From assembly GCA_004519485.1 (NCBI GenBank), contig CP038130.1:1240001-1304000 (forward strand): a stretch of 64,000 nucleotides of DNA, in the 5' to 3' direction. Within the stretch, counting starts at the first letter, position 1, and every line of letters begins with the position of its first letter. The translations under genes and the position numbers were made by a program. Shown here piece by piece: positions 22,501 to 35,300 of the stretch. This DNA is from Nannochloropsis oceanica (lineage: Eukaryota; Sar; Eustigmatophyceae; Eustigmatales; Monodopsidaceae). The notes below the pieces were generated by a model. That model was given only the letters and a program-made list of their open reading frames with translations. It was not told the origin of the DNA and ran no database searches.

Positions 22501-25500
22501 GTATCTTTTCACAAACAAAACGGGTCTCGAGCTCGTCGTGGAAGCCCCCTCCTCCTTCTCCACTTCCCCCTCCCCTGCCTCAACCAGCAGTAGTAACGGC
22601 ATTCTCGTCCCTCCCAACGTGACTGTGGCCCTGGACCTAAAAGAAGGTGGGCTCGGCCGCGCCTTTTCCCGCGGCGTCTCCGAAGTGGCCAACAACAGCA
22701 ACGGTAGCACCAGCAGCAGCATTCGTAGCAGTCCCATGGTCAACGTTTCATTTACTGACGCCCTCGGGAAGGATCGTAGGCCCCTTCAGAAACTCAAAAC
22801 GGACGTGCCCGGCGTCTTCATCTATCCGCTCAAGCCTACAGTAGAACCAAAGAAAGCATACGCACAACCGGTGGTGGAAGAAACGTGGGAAAACGAACGC
22901 TCTGACTGCTTGACGTGTCGCTGGCGCTCGCCCTTCTTGCCCGCGGACCGTGGTCGGTGGTCGGACGAACAAGGGAAGAGGGAGAGGAGCAGGGAGAGCA
23001 TCGCATTGCCGGGGCCGGAGTGGATGTGGCTGGATGACTGGCATGTGGACATGGGCCTGGGGGAGGTAGGGACGGAAATTGATATGGAGGGATGGACGTA
23101 TGGCATCGAGTTTGCCGGGTTCACGCTCAATAGGATCAAGCGGACACACCGGGATATGGACGGGGTGAGAAGGAGGAGGTGGATCCGGACAAGAGTGCCC
23201 CTCCCACCTGCCCTGGACGATCCCGCGCGGCCGTTGAGCGTGGCGTGGCGTGTCAATCTCTTGCCAGATGGGCGGACAGAGCTGTCGGTGGAGACGACCG
23301 TGCAGCTGGTCAATGAAACTGATGTGGCTCTCGAAGTACTGGCTGTCACGGATCCTGCCCTCCCTCCCCACCCTGTGGATCCCATCCCTCCTCAGAGCAC
23401 TCTCTGCCTTCCCCTCCTTCTCGCCTATGCCAGCACCGTTCGTATCCGCCCCATGTCCCTGGAAGTCAATATTGATGGCGAGGGGGGGGATCGATCGCCC
23501 TATCAGTGGTCCGAGCCATTCCTTGTGGACCGCGGGACAGGTGCTGTTGAAGAAGTAGTTGTCTGCCCTCCCTCCTCATCCTCCCCCAAACCTTCCCCAG
23601 TGTGTGTAGTGGTCGACGCCATCGTCACAAGCGCCGGGTTCAAGTCCATCTTCCTTCGCCCTCCCTTCCTGTTCGAAAATCTCCTCCCTTGTCATGTGTG
23701 GGTGTCCGTTTCACCCCACGACAAAGAGCTCCACACCCGCCTCATCGCCCCAGGGGCGAAAGCCGGCGTGCTCAGTAAGGAGCCCCAAATTTCCCAATCT
23801 GTCCGCATCCGCCTGGCGCCCAACGGCGGTCGAAGGCAAGGGCATAAAAGCAGCAACTGCAGCAGCAGCTTGACTTGTGGTGGGTATGAATGGTCGCAAG
23901 AATGCGAGTTAGGGGGCATTCCAGGTAAATTCCAGAACCTGAAGCCTTTCGTCCTGCCCAATCACCTGACGGGAGAGGAGGTGGGGGTGACAGGATGGGT
24001 GGTGCGAGTGCCAGGATCGCAAGTGCGGCTGCAGATGGCTATGTTTGTCAGGTGTTGGATCGTGGATAGGACGGGTTTAAATCTCGGGTTTTGCGAGGAC
24101 CCCAAAAAGATTCAGTCCCAGGGAGGGAAGGGGCTGGGGAGGGCGCGCAGTCGGCTGTCGCTGCCGGCGTCGTTTAGTGGACGGGGAGTAGGCAAAGGGA
24201 GAGAAGGGGAAAGAGGAGGAAGGTGGGGGGCAGGGAGGGGAGGAGGAGTGATGAGTTTTGTGCCACCATTGGTCCAGATCGTGGAAGTGCAGGTGGAGGG
24301 CGCGAAGGAGGGAGGGAGGGTGGGAGGAGGGGATTACGAGGTAAGGGTGGTGGATAATGGCAGTGAGATATACACGGACCGGCCTTGTGTGTTTGTGAAT
24401 CTGCCGGCAAGGTTGAGGAGGAAAACGGCCTTGCTGACCCCCAATGGAGATCGAGGGAGGGAAGGGGGGAGGGTGGTATCATTCAAGGTGACGGAGGAGG
24501 CCGAGGTCTACTTGTTGTACGACATGAGTGGAGGAGGAAGGAGGGAGGGACCGCCCGGATGGGTAGAGGAGGAGGGGTGGAGAAAAGTGGAGGAGCTGCC
24601 GATGATTGTTGTCAATACGCAGCGGCATGAAGAAGGAGTGCTCAAATTCCAGCCGTATCGGAAGTATGTGGGGAAAATGGAGCATGTGGTATTGGGTGGG
24701 AATGCGGATGAAAGAAAGGAGGGAATGCGGAAGGGGAGGGGGAGTCGGAATAATAATTATGTGGTAGTGGTGGTGCAGCAGCCGGCTGGAGGGGAGTGTG
24801 GGGTAGGAGGGGGAGGAGGGAGGGGGGGAAGGAGGGGGTTTGCCGAGGCAGCGTCCACTGTGTTGGTTCCGTCGGCATCCGAGATGGAAGAGGAAATGGA
24901 CGAGGAGGAGGAGGAGGAAGGGGAAATGGGCATGTTGTTATACGACCCGCGAAAGGTCAAGAAAGTGAGTGTGTGCGTGGGGGAGGATGTGGGGACGTGG
25001 TCCAAGCCTTTGGATGTGGAAGGGGTTGTGGACCGAGGCGTTTTCGATGTATCGGGGGAGGACATGTCGTATGAGCTCTCCCTCTTCATCAGTGTCTGTC
25101 CGGGTGTGTTTGGGCAGACGAAGCTCGTGACTGTGGGCCCGCGATTCGTGATTGTCAATTGCATGGATGAGGACGTATGGTTGCGGCAAGCAGGGGTGGA
25201 GGATTGTCCCCCCCTCCTGCTCAAGGCACGAGGAAGGACGCCGTTTTACTATGCCTCGAAGCAGGTGCAGAAGCGGAGGGAGATGCAGATCATGATACCC
25301 GGCAAGACAGGATGGTCGTATGGAGGAGTGGGGCTGGAGAATGTGGGCGGAACGGCGGTGTTGCTGCCTGAAGAGGGAGACCCGAGGAGGAGGGCGCCGA
25401 CAGTGGTGCACGTGGAAGTGAAATTGGGGGAGGGGGAGGAGGAGTGTGCGGTGGTTGCTGCGCTCTGGAAGCCCCGGCCGGTCGACCCTCCTTTGTATGC

Positions 25501-28500
25501 GGTCCACAATTACACGCCTTTTGAGGTGCATTTGGTGCAGCTGGATGTGCGGAGGACGAAGCCACGATGGGTGCTTCCCCCGGGGCAGACCACCAGGTAT
25601 GGGTGGGAATATCCCTGTCTCCGCCACGTCCTGTTCCTCCGTCTCTTCAACCCGAAGCTGCCGGAGAAAAAGTTTTGTTGCGAGATGTACCTGGACAAGG
25701 TTCTCGATGGCGAGGTGATGGACATGGGCAAAGGCCACGGGAAGATTTATTTGAAGGTGCTCGCGGACAACGGGAGCAAGGTGCTGAAGATTGTGACGAG
25801 TAAAAGTATGTTGCGTCCGCCAAAGCTGCCGTCCCAGCGGGAGTTTACGTTCCGGATGGCTCTGCCAGGGGTGGGATTGAGTCTTGTGGGGGGAGATGAG
25901 GAGGAGGGACGGAGGGAGATCGGCTTCGTGCTTGTAAAGGAGTTGTTTGTCGAATACTTGCAGAGCACGAGGGAGAGGGAAGTTGAGGTGAAGGTCAAGA
26001 GTGTGCAACTAGACAATCATGTCAGAAATGCGATTTTCCCCGTCATTTTGTGCCCGAGGACGACGTGTAAGGATGGCGAGAACTTCATACACTTTTCGTT
26101 GTTGGCTGAGACAACAACACGGTGCGCTGCTGCAACCTCGTCCTCCACTGCTGCTACGAATACGACGACCACCCACCACACAATCCGCTATTTGGCTCTG
26201 CGGGTGCTGGCAATGGACTTGCAACTCGACCTGCGCTCCCTCCTTCGGTACCTTCACTTCGCTCAGGTTAGTTGGGGGGGGGGAGGGAAAAGGAGAGAGG
26301 GAGGGTAAGGCGCGATGATCATTTACCATAATTTTCTCATGCACCTTACAGTATTTCATATTCTCTTTTTTAACGCTACCTTCATGCCCTCCCTCCCTCC
26401 TCCTCCATCACAGCAACTTGTTTTCCTGGACTATGACCGAGCCAGCGCTGAACTCCACCCGTATCGCTTTGTCAACAACCTTCGTTCCTTCTTCTCGTAC
26501 GCCGAACCTTTGCCATGGGTAGATGTGTCCCAGACGTGCCAGAGTGTGACAAACACACGAGTGTATTATGAGCGAATAGACCTGCATCCGCTGTCGGTGG
26601 CTTTATCGTTTGCTCAGACGGTGGCGGACGAGAAAGGTGTGGGCGTTGGGCGGAATGTCATGGAGGTGGTGAAGAATCTGGCCTCGATCAGCAGGGCCCC
26701 CTTGCAGCTGAAGAGCTTCCAGGTGGAGCATGCCATGGAGACGCCCGTGAGTTTTACTCACATAGTCGTAGCGCATTATAAGAGGCAGGCCTTCGCGCAG
26801 ATCTTGACGATTGCAGGTAGTTTGTCCACATTGGGCAGTCCTGTGGATTTGGTGACGAGCGTGGGAACGGGCGTGAAGGACTTTTTTTACGAGCCCATTA
26901 ATGGCCTCGTGCATTCGCCCAAGGTATGTCTATTGTCTTTTGTATGTACTGCTCTCGTTGCGGGTTTGGTACATGACATCCGGAGGTAGCACGCACCTCT
27001 CAACCCTCCTTTCCCTTCTTCCTCCCTCCTTTCCTCACTCGGCCATTCCAGGAATTCGCCAAGGGCCTTAAGAGAGGCACTACCTCTCTCCTCAAAGGTG
27101 TCGTGTCCGGTGCTCTTAATAGCGTGGCAGGGGTTGGTGACTCGCTCAATCGAAATGTGGCGTTGCTGGCGGCTGATCGCGAGTACACAGCCGCACGGGA
27201 GCAGAGGCGTCAGGCTGCTACGGCGGGAGGGACGGGTCTGGTGGATGGACTGATAGGAGGAGGGGAGAGTGTGGTTAGGGGCTTCACCGACGGGATCTCG
27301 GGTGTGTTCTTGGCGCCGGTAAAGGAGGCGAGGACGGGGGGGGTAGGTGGGTTTTTGAAGGGTGTGGGCAAGGGGGTAGTGGGCTTGGCCGTCAAGCCTC
27401 TGGTAGGGGTGTCCGATGCTGTAGTGAGTGTGATCCAGGGCGCGAGCCAGGCGGCACAGGACTTGGAGGCGCATGTACCGGTCAGGCCTCGCAGGGCGTT
27501 GCCCCGTCTGTCGGTGACGGGCCGGAAGGTCCTCACCGATTACTCGGCAGGGGCGGCGCGGGTGCAGGAGGATATGGAGGTGGGTGATTCTTACGTATGC
27601 CATGTATCGCTGGAGAACGAAGGAAAGGACGTGATCTTTACGGATAAGTACCTGTCGGTCGTCAATCTCGCCAAGGGGGGGTCGGTTTGGAAGCATCCCT
27701 GGAGGGACTTTGCTTGGTGTGAGGTGACAAAGGAGTCGAGGGAGGGAGGGAGGGCGGGGGGAAGCGGGAGGGACCGGGGAATTTGGTTGCACATGTATCG
27801 GAACGATAATGAGAGCAAAGGAACGCTCTTGCAGGTGGCGGGGGAAGAGGTGTGGGAAATTTATGGGGAGCTGTGGCGGCATCGGAGTAAGATGGGGAAT
27901 GGCTCGATGATGAAGAGCGTGGAGGCCTTACAGCAGGAGGAGGGGGTTGTGGAGAGTGGGGGGGGAAGAAGGGACGTGGGGGGTGGGCTGGTTGATGGAT
28001 ACCGGTTCGGCGACAAGAATGATCAGGATTTGAGGTGTCGGAAGTTGAGGAGTTGGGAGATTGTGGCGCGGGCAAAGGACAGGCTGACTAAAGCGTGGAC
28101 AACGTGGCCGGAATTGGACGACGCGGTGTGGAAGGTTATAAACGATTGGACGAAGAACCATTGGGGGCCATGGAATTATAGGAAATGCATGGCGTTGGTT
28201 TTGATCAACAAGAGTACGGGTGGGGTCCAGTTGGAGGGGATGCAATTCAGGGATGGATCGGAGGTACATGTGATCGAGAGTCACTTGTTTGATACGGATT
28301 CGCGTGTGCTGGCGCCGGGTGGGGCGGTATTGATTTTCGCATGGTCCCATATTCCGACTGTGGTGAAGCAGGCGCATATCGCCCTACGAATGGAGACGAC
28401 GGCGTTCAAAGGGGAATTTACTGATAAGTCAGCCTCGTTGCAGGCGCGGCCGGGGGGTGACGTGTCATTTGTGGAGAAAACCCGAAAGTCGACGTATGTC

Positions 28501-28533
28501 AAGTATGTGGTCGTGGTACGAGAGCAGCGATGA
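16558..28533 (+). CDS. VPS13: VPS13-family bridge-like lipid-transfer protein
   Basis: Exons 16558-26266, 26414-26923 and 27052-28533. If one base of the G run at 20657-20678 is discounted, the product is about 3,899 residues. The N-terminus is a textbook chorein domain (LLNTLTSVFGDLVEGL, then WSGEILLKNLRL). It is followed by the extended chorein region with Gly/Glu-rich loops, the VPS13 adaptor-binding beta-repeat region (about 22.5-25.6 kb), and the ATG2-C-like amphipathic helices in exon 3 (GLKRGTTSLLKG, ADREY). A PH-like fold (SYVCHVSLENEGKDVIFTDKYL) and a further ~160-residue C-terminal domain end the protein. VPS13 proteins span membrane contact sites and channel glycerolipids between organelles. 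Low-complexity triplet runs (Ala, Ser, Glu, Gly) sit in loops. The start is the first ATG, immediately followed by the conserved chorein sequence. The reading frame shifts by one at the homopolymer, so the deposited sequence does not encode one continuous protein. I read this as an assembly or polymorphism effect rather than a dead gene, because both flanks are conserved. Confidence 0.92.
20657..20678 (+). repeat. 22-base G homopolymer at the VPS13 frame break
   Basis: An uninterrupted run of 22 G inside a Gly/Glu-rich loop of VPS13. The conserved upstream frame and the conserved downstream frame (resuming ...VTNVYDIDVGLEDF) differ by one register across it, and no GT-AG intron of plausible size fits. 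Confidence 0.95.
22332..22374 (+). repeat. (TCC)n poly-Ser tract in VPS13
   Basis: An in-frame trinucleotide run encoding about 14 consecutive Ser, followed by Ser/Pro-rich sequence. It lies in a loop between conserved VPS13 strands. Confidence 0.85.
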
Positions 28534-29501
28534 GCGAGTTGGATGAGGGTGGGAATGGGAAAAAAAGAAGAGCGGAGGGAGGAGTCGATCAAGGAATTGA
28601 GAGAATATTGCGATGGGGGTAAGAATTAATAATGCTGTCGTGCAGGGGATAAGGGAGAAAGAGGTATTGTACATGCCACGGGGTTTCAAAACGATGGGTT
28701 GAGAGTTTGACGACATACGTTTTATGTGAAAAGACAGGGAAAAGATAGCATTATTATGTAAGAAGAATTAAGAAGCCAAAGGACGGGGGGAAAAGATATA
28801 GAATATACAATAGTTTTTGGATTAAAACCTCCCCGCTCCTCAAGCATTAATTTGTGTCCCTTATGGAATCTCTCCAGACACACATGGAATCTCTCCAGAC
28901 ACCTACATCGCAAAACTGACAACATCTTGTTCTAACAAACCACAGACAACAGGGCCGTCCTGGCAGTCGTCGTGCATGGGCCACGACCTGATTCAGCGAC
29001 ACGTCTCGCAACCTCAACTCATGAGTCCCCATTCCCTCCCTCTCAACCCAAGCTCCCGTCTTTACAGCGCAGCATTTCTTCCGAGACGTCTCTCACCTTC
29101 TCAACTACTTTCTCCTCTCTTTAGCAGCGTGCATCCGATCGCCCCGTCTGTGTGACTCTGGACGACTCGCTGCTTCCGCTGTAAGATTCACTAGCCTCCC
29201 CTATGCCCGCAGCAGCCGCCGCAACACCCTCTACACCAATCTTGACATTATCCAAAAGAAGACCAGCTCCAACAACACTACAAGAATTCTAAGGTATGTC
29301 TCATTATCGACAAGTGTGCGAAGTACAGGCGGGTCAACGTAGGAGTGGTGTCGAGGGGCCTGGTAAACTCGCCCACAGTCGCGGCTTCCTGTCTTTTATC
29401 TGACTCTCGCCTTGTTGTCATACACAGACCCCGAAAAGCCAAGAGAAACCTAGCCTACTAAGTCTGCCACAGCTGCCACGCCAAGCACCACATCGGTCAC
29501 C
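28534..29501. other. Intergenic region and leader of the GTPBP gene
   Basis: 968 bp with no supported gene. The first ~300 bp are the AT-richer 3' flank of VPS13. A perfect 19-base tandem duplication lies at 28863-28902. From about 29290 the sequence looks like a spliced leader: AAG|GTATGTC at 29293/29294 and TACACAG| ending at 29427 would remove a 134 bp non-coding intron just upstream of the GTPBP ATG. Confidence 0.5.
28863..28902 (+). repeat. Two-copy tandem repeat, 21 bp period
   Basis: ATGGAATCTCTCCAGACAC occurs twice, at 28863-28881 and 28884-28902, with 19 identical bases per copy. Confidence 0.95.
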
Positions 29502-31445
29502 ATGGATAACGTCACGGAAAAGCTGCCGACCGCCCTCAGCCTCAAAAAAAACGAATACGATATCAATAAAGAAGTAGGCCCGTCCTCTGCCTCCTCTCCT
29601 CCTATAACCAATCTAAAGGAGCTTGTGCACGAGAGCGACGATGTTGACCGCTTTCTCCCCGCGGATCTTGAAGATCATGCTGTTGACGATGAACATCCCA
29701 CCTGCATGCCTTCGGAGATGGATGACGAGGATGTTCGTGTGGCAATGGTAAGTAAACCCTTTTTGTCATGTGTCATTCCAGATGTCGCGCTTTTTTTTCT
29801 CCAGTACCTTCGTGGACAGTATCACTTCCCGCAAAATCACAAGTGAATCTGTAAATGATAAACATGATAAACAGGCATATAATCTTAGCGCTCGAATCTC
29901 GGTACCCGACATCAATTTACAAAAAAACTACAGATTGGGAACGTGGACGCCGGCAAGTCTACCCTCATCGGTGTGCTCACCAACGCCATGCTTGACGACG
30001 GCCGCGGCTCCGCCCGTTCCCTCATCCTCAAGCACCGTCATGAGCAAGAGAATGGCCGCACATCCGCCGTCACCATCGAACTCCTGGGCTACCGTAACTC
30101 AGGCGAACAAGTCCTCCCTTCCGGCCGCACCCAAACTAACCGCTGGCAAGAAATCGTGCGATCCTCAGGACGGACCGTCACCCTCATTGACCTCTGCGGC
30201 CACGAACGCTATTTGAAAACAACCATCTTTGGACTCACAGGCTTGCTGCCCGACTTTGCGTTGCTGCTGGTAGGGAGCAACATGGGTGTCACCGTCATGA
30301 CCCGGGAGCACATCTCCATTGCCTGCGCCCTCTCCATCCCCCTCGCCGTGGTGCTCACCAAAGTCGACATTGCTCCGGAACCTGTCCTGAAGCAAACCCG
30401 TCAAACCCTTGCCCGATACCTCCGCAAGAACAACAAGCTCCCGTACCCTATCAAGGACCTTTCGCAGGTAGAGGCGGCGGCTGACTCCCTCGCCTCGGAT
30501 CGCGTCACTCCCGTCTTTGCCATCTCCAGCGTCACCGGCCAAGGGTTGGATCTTCTCCGAGCCTTTGTGTCGCGCTTGCGTCGCACCTCCCCACTCTACC
30601 AAGGCCTTTCCTCCGCCCCTTCACTCTCGTCCTGCCCTGATGCGCCCTCCATTCATATCCCTATCGACGGGGTCTACGAAGTGAAAGGCGTGGGGTTGGT
30701 AGTGGGAGGAACGATCTTGCGGGGACATGTGCGACCGAACCAAAGCCTTCTCCTGGGCCCTGATCGAGGTGGGGCGTTCGTTCCTCTGTCTGTGCGCAGC
30801 ATTGAATGTCGACGACAGCCGGTCAAGGAAGCGAAGCAAGGGATGAGCATCACGTTTGCCGTGCGGTCTCTCAATAAACGAGTAACCTTGAGAAGGTCTT
30901 ACTTCAGAAAGGGAATGGTACTGGTCGGAGCGGAGGACAGACCGAGGCCAGTGAGGGATTTTCAGGCGTCCGTGGTAATTTTGCACCATGCCACGACGAT
31001 GGCGAAGGGGTATGAACCTGTGCTACACATGGGAACCGTCAGACAAGCGGCGGAAATGACGGAGATATTAGGCGGGGAAGATGCGCTGCGGACGGGAAGT
31101 CGGGCGGAGGTGTTGTTTCATTTCAGGTATTTTGCCGAGTTCTTGGTCGTCGGATCCACGTTTTTGTTTCGAGAAGGCCGGGCGAAGGGCATCGGCAAAG
31201 TCTCCAAGTTGCTTTATCCGTCAGCCCAACCACCACCACCAGCAGCAGCAGCAACAACAACAGCAATAGCGGCAGCGGGCACCGGGATAGGGTCGTCTGC
31301 CTCTTCGACGTCGACCTCGTCCTCATCGCCAGCAGGAGTGTCAGCTGCAGGAGCAGCAGGAGCAGCAGGAGGAACAGTGGGTGTGACAGGGGCGGCGAGG
31401 GCAGGAGAGGTAGAGATGGCGGCCGGTGTAGCAGTGCATGCGTGA
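29502..31445 (+). CDS. GTPBP1/GTPBP2-type translational GTPase
   Basis: Two exons, 29502-29747 and 29934-31445 (donor ATG|GTAAGT, acceptor CTACAG), phase 0, 585 residues. Exon 2 opens directly with the P-loop: GNVDAGKS at residues 84-91. Then come the GRTSAVT switch region, the DLCGHE G3 motif, the TKVD G4 motif and an [12 protein letters not shown]5-like segment. EF-Tu-like beta-barrel domains 2 and 3 follow ([31 protein letters not shown]). This order and the RTS..N/T.E.LG pattern are those of GTPBP1/2. Those proteins are EF1A relatives linked to mRNA decay and to rescue of stalled ribosomes. The last ~75 residues are an Ala/Ser/Gly low-complexity tail. The intron sits exactly before the P-loop. 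The N-terminal ~80 residues are acidic and not conserved. Confidence 0.92.
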
Positions 31446-32084
31446 GGAGGGAAAGGGAACATGTGAAGGGGGGGGGTGTCTATTCGAGTGAGTGCTTAGT
31501 GTGAACGTATCAGACAAATGTGCTCTTGTTGCTCTAAGTGGTGTCGTTGAAAGCATTTAAACTACTTGTGTGGAAAGGAAAAGCAAAATGCAAAAAAGAG
31601 AGAAGTATAAATACATATGCACGAGACGACCCTTTAAAAGATAAGACAAAAAGAGAAAGAGGAGTGTAAGAAGGAAGCTTTCGAATGATTAGAAAGACGG
31701 GCCAATTGCGAGTGCTGAGCATTATTCAATTTTCTCACAAGCATGCTTTTGGAAAGTGACCGTGGAGGGTGAGAAGAAGAGAAGAACGAAAGGAAAGAGG
31801 GAGGAGGGAGATTGCTATATATATATAGACAAATCAAAGGAAAAGGATGCTACACCACTAACAAGAAGAAGAATTCGACAAATAATAAAGACTGAAATTG
31901 GTGCCACGCTCCACTATTAATTTCTTTCTCAAAAGTTCTTCGCTCCACTAAGGCCCCACTTGCAATTTTGACCGATATCGAAAATCTTCGTCACCGTCCT
32001 CACTAATCTAAACCTACCTATTGATAAACTAATTCGTGGCCCTGCGGGTTAAAAGTAAAGCCAATGTTCTCCCCATCCTTCGAT
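31446..32084. other. Convergent intergenic region
   Basis: 639 bp between the 3' ends of the GTPBP gene and the large low-complexity protein gene. It is comparatively AT-rich, with ATATATATATA at 31817-31827 and A-rich stretches that may include polyadenylation signals for either gene. No gene is supported. Confidence 0.5.
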
Positions 32085-32340
32085 CTAGTCCAAATGCATA
32101 CTCTGTTCAGGCCGCCAATTGGCATGAGCGGAAGCTGTGGCAAAGGCATCCACTTGCTCCTCCGCCTCTCCGGTGTTGATATCCTTCATATTCAAGAAAT
32201 TATAGTTGTTTTCGTTGTTGCTGCTGCTGCTCGTGATTCCCATCACCGCCGCTGCTGTCGTCTCACGGAGGACGGACGTGTTCGCGAGTCCGCGTGTATC
32301 GAAAGCAATAGTGGTGTTAGGGTACGAGGGATACAGCTGC

Positions 32341-32378
<38 letters not shown>

Positions 32379-35300
32379 ATGGTGGTTATGGTTGTAATGG
32401 TACAGCTGCTGCTGCTGCTGCTGCTCTTCTTCTCTCTGATACCACATGGACTCAGAGGCAGGCGGTGGAGGGGAAAAAGTCGAAGGAAACAGGCTCTTTT
32501 CCTGTTGTTGCTGCTGTTGATGAAGATGTATCTGACTCTTGTCGTCGTCATCATCGTCGTAACGGCGCGGTCCAGGAGATGTAGGAGGGATGCGGTGGAA
32601 GGAGAGGGAGGTGGTGGTGGAAGCAGCGGTGGAGGGGGGCCGACGGACGGGAGGAGGGGCGAGAAGCATGCTTAAAGGGTCATTGGCTGTCGTTGCTGCA
32701 GGAGAGATGCAGAAGTCAGGGAAAGCAGGAGGGGGAGGAAAGAGTGACGAGGATGACGGGAATGAAGGGGCAGGAGGCCACATGGAGTGAGGGAGATGGG
32801 AGGCTCGGCTCGTCTGGCCGATGGACTGGTGGCCAAAAGGGTTGCTTGTTGTAGTTACGGTCGCTTCCCCTTGTCCTGTTGCAGCTTGAAACTCTGCAGA
32901 ATTGAATGGATTCGTGATGGAAGAGGAAGGGGGAGGAGGAGGGGGAGAGGGGGCATCTTGGTGTGTGGTTGTGGGTCCTGAAGGAATAAGACCATCTTCT
33001 GGGGTATCTGTTCCTGTCGCTGATGGTACTGTAGCTCCTGCTATCGCTGGAGAGGGGTCAAAGAAGGAATTGGTGGTGGTGAAAGTTCGCCAAGGGCTGG
33101 GCGTGTCTCGCACTTCTTTGGTGGAGAGAAATGAAGGAGGAGGAGCAGAAGGAAGAGGAGGGGGAGGGACTGAAGGAGGAGGGGGGGGAGGAGGAGGAGG
33201 AGGGAGAACCGAAGAAGTGGGGGGGGGGGGAGGGGGAGGAGGAGGTGTTGGTGGTGCCGAGTGTAAAAATGTAGGCGGGGCGGTAGAAACTGGGTGATGA
33301 AGTGGAGGAGGGAAGGTAGGGGTAGGGGAAGCCCGGTGTTGATGTTGGTATTGGTAGGAGGAAGTAGGTGGAGGGGAAGGAGGAAAGAAAGCGGGTGCTG
33401 TGCGGGATAGCGACGCCGATGATGATGCACATGCAGAGGAGGCAGGCCCACTCCCAGCTATCGAGCACTGTGCTGATTCCCAACGATGCTCCATCTGCTG
33501 ATGTTCCTCCTGCTGCTGCGCCTGCTGCTCCTCCTCCTGCTGCTGCACCACCTGTATGCTCATTGACCCTCCCGCGCGAGAAAAGGCCTTAGTAGGTCCG
33601 TGGCTTCTCCTGCAAGTGTCATCGTCGGAATTGCCACAGGTGCGATTTCCCGTGGTGATGGTCAAACTATTCATCCCCCTAGCCGCCGAGCATGGACGGC
33701 TGCTGAAGCATGAGGGCGACCCCCTTCGAGAAGCGGGGCTCGTCCCCTTCCCTTTACCCAGGCCCGTGCTTCGACCAGGGGAGGGGGCACGGTCAGCAAT
33801 GCCACCAAGAATAGACGTAGCGTAAGTGGAAGAGAAGGAGGTAGATGCCCAGGAACGTGCATGCCTTTTTGGCTGCCGATGGTGCTGCTGTTGGTGCTGC
33901 TGCTGGTGCCACGAATCACGGCCATGCTCAGCCCCAAATCCCGTTGTCATTCCGCCACGGCCCGCTGCTCCCTTTGTGGCCCCTCCCTCCCCTCCTCGTC
34001 CCTCCCCAAAACGCTCCGCCCAAACCGGTGTGCTCCTCTGACTGAGGGGCTGCGGCTGCGATGGAGCCAAATGCCGGTTCATGTTCCTAATAAAAAACTC
34101 CGAACCTCCTCCACCTCCTCCTCCCCTTCCTTCTCCCATTCCTCCCTCCATCCCTCCCCCTTCTACTCCTCCTACAGATATGTACGACGGTGCCGGGGAA
34201 ATATTGCCCAAGGAACTCATACGCGAATGAGGTCGAGAAGACAAAGAGGAAGAAAAGGCATCGTGGTGATGGTGGTACTGATGATGGTGTTGGTAGAAGG
34301 TGGCAACAGCAGCACCTGCTGCAGCAGCACTAGCAGTGGTTGTAGAAGAAGATATCACAGGCACAGAAGGTATCGCGTACAGACGGGAAGGAGCCCGGCT
34401 TCTACTGCTGGCGTTGGCGGCCCCGGTAGATGTGGTGGTAATGCCTGCTGCCTTACTCGTAAGGCATGAGGAAGGCGAAGGGGGAGGAGCACCTGTGTAC
34501 ATATGGGCGCTGCTGCCGCTCCCAGGCCTGCTACTCCTAGCAGCAGTAGCAGTAGTAGTAGCAGCAGCAGAAGATGAGGGGATTAATGGTAAGGCCCGAT
34601 AGCGCAGGGGAGCGGAAGGACGGTGGGTGGGGTGATATACGGAGGGGGGAAGCGAATAAACACTCAGGTTGGTATTGAATTGAGCGAAGCTACTGCTGCT
34701 GACCGGCACGTTGCTTCCCTCTCTCGTTCCTGTAAGAAGGACGAGGCGCGAGCCGACGAATGCGAGACCTTTGGGGCGAGATAAGGGGGGGAGAGTGATG
34801 GTAAAAAGGACATGGATTCCGACCGTGGAGGAGGAGGATGAGGAAGGGAGGGAGAAAGAAGAGGAGGAACCACCCAGTCGAAGGAGGGTGATGGTGTCAG
34901 AAGTGTGAGAGCCAATCGCAGCCAAGGCGTGTGTGGAGGGCTCGCCTGGTAAGCCACTGCCGACGGGGCGCACGGCGAGGAGATCGGGCATGGCCACATG
35001 GGGAACAGTGGTGGTCTCGATGTCGATGAGACGGGTGGAGATATCTCCGATATGGCTTCTCCTCATGCTACTCGGGTTACCGCTACTGATGGGACTATTA
35101 CTATCATTTTTGTTGTAGCTATGATTGTTGTTGGTATAGGGAAAATGGATGAGGTGGAGAGCCGAGCCAATGGAGCTTGTGCGCATGGATAACCTAGGGC
35201 CAGCGATGGGACTAGGACTTGATCGTCGGGAGGATAAGCAAGGGCTGCTGCTGCTGCTACTGCTACTGCGCCCATTCCATGCAGGGTTGGCAGGAGAAGC

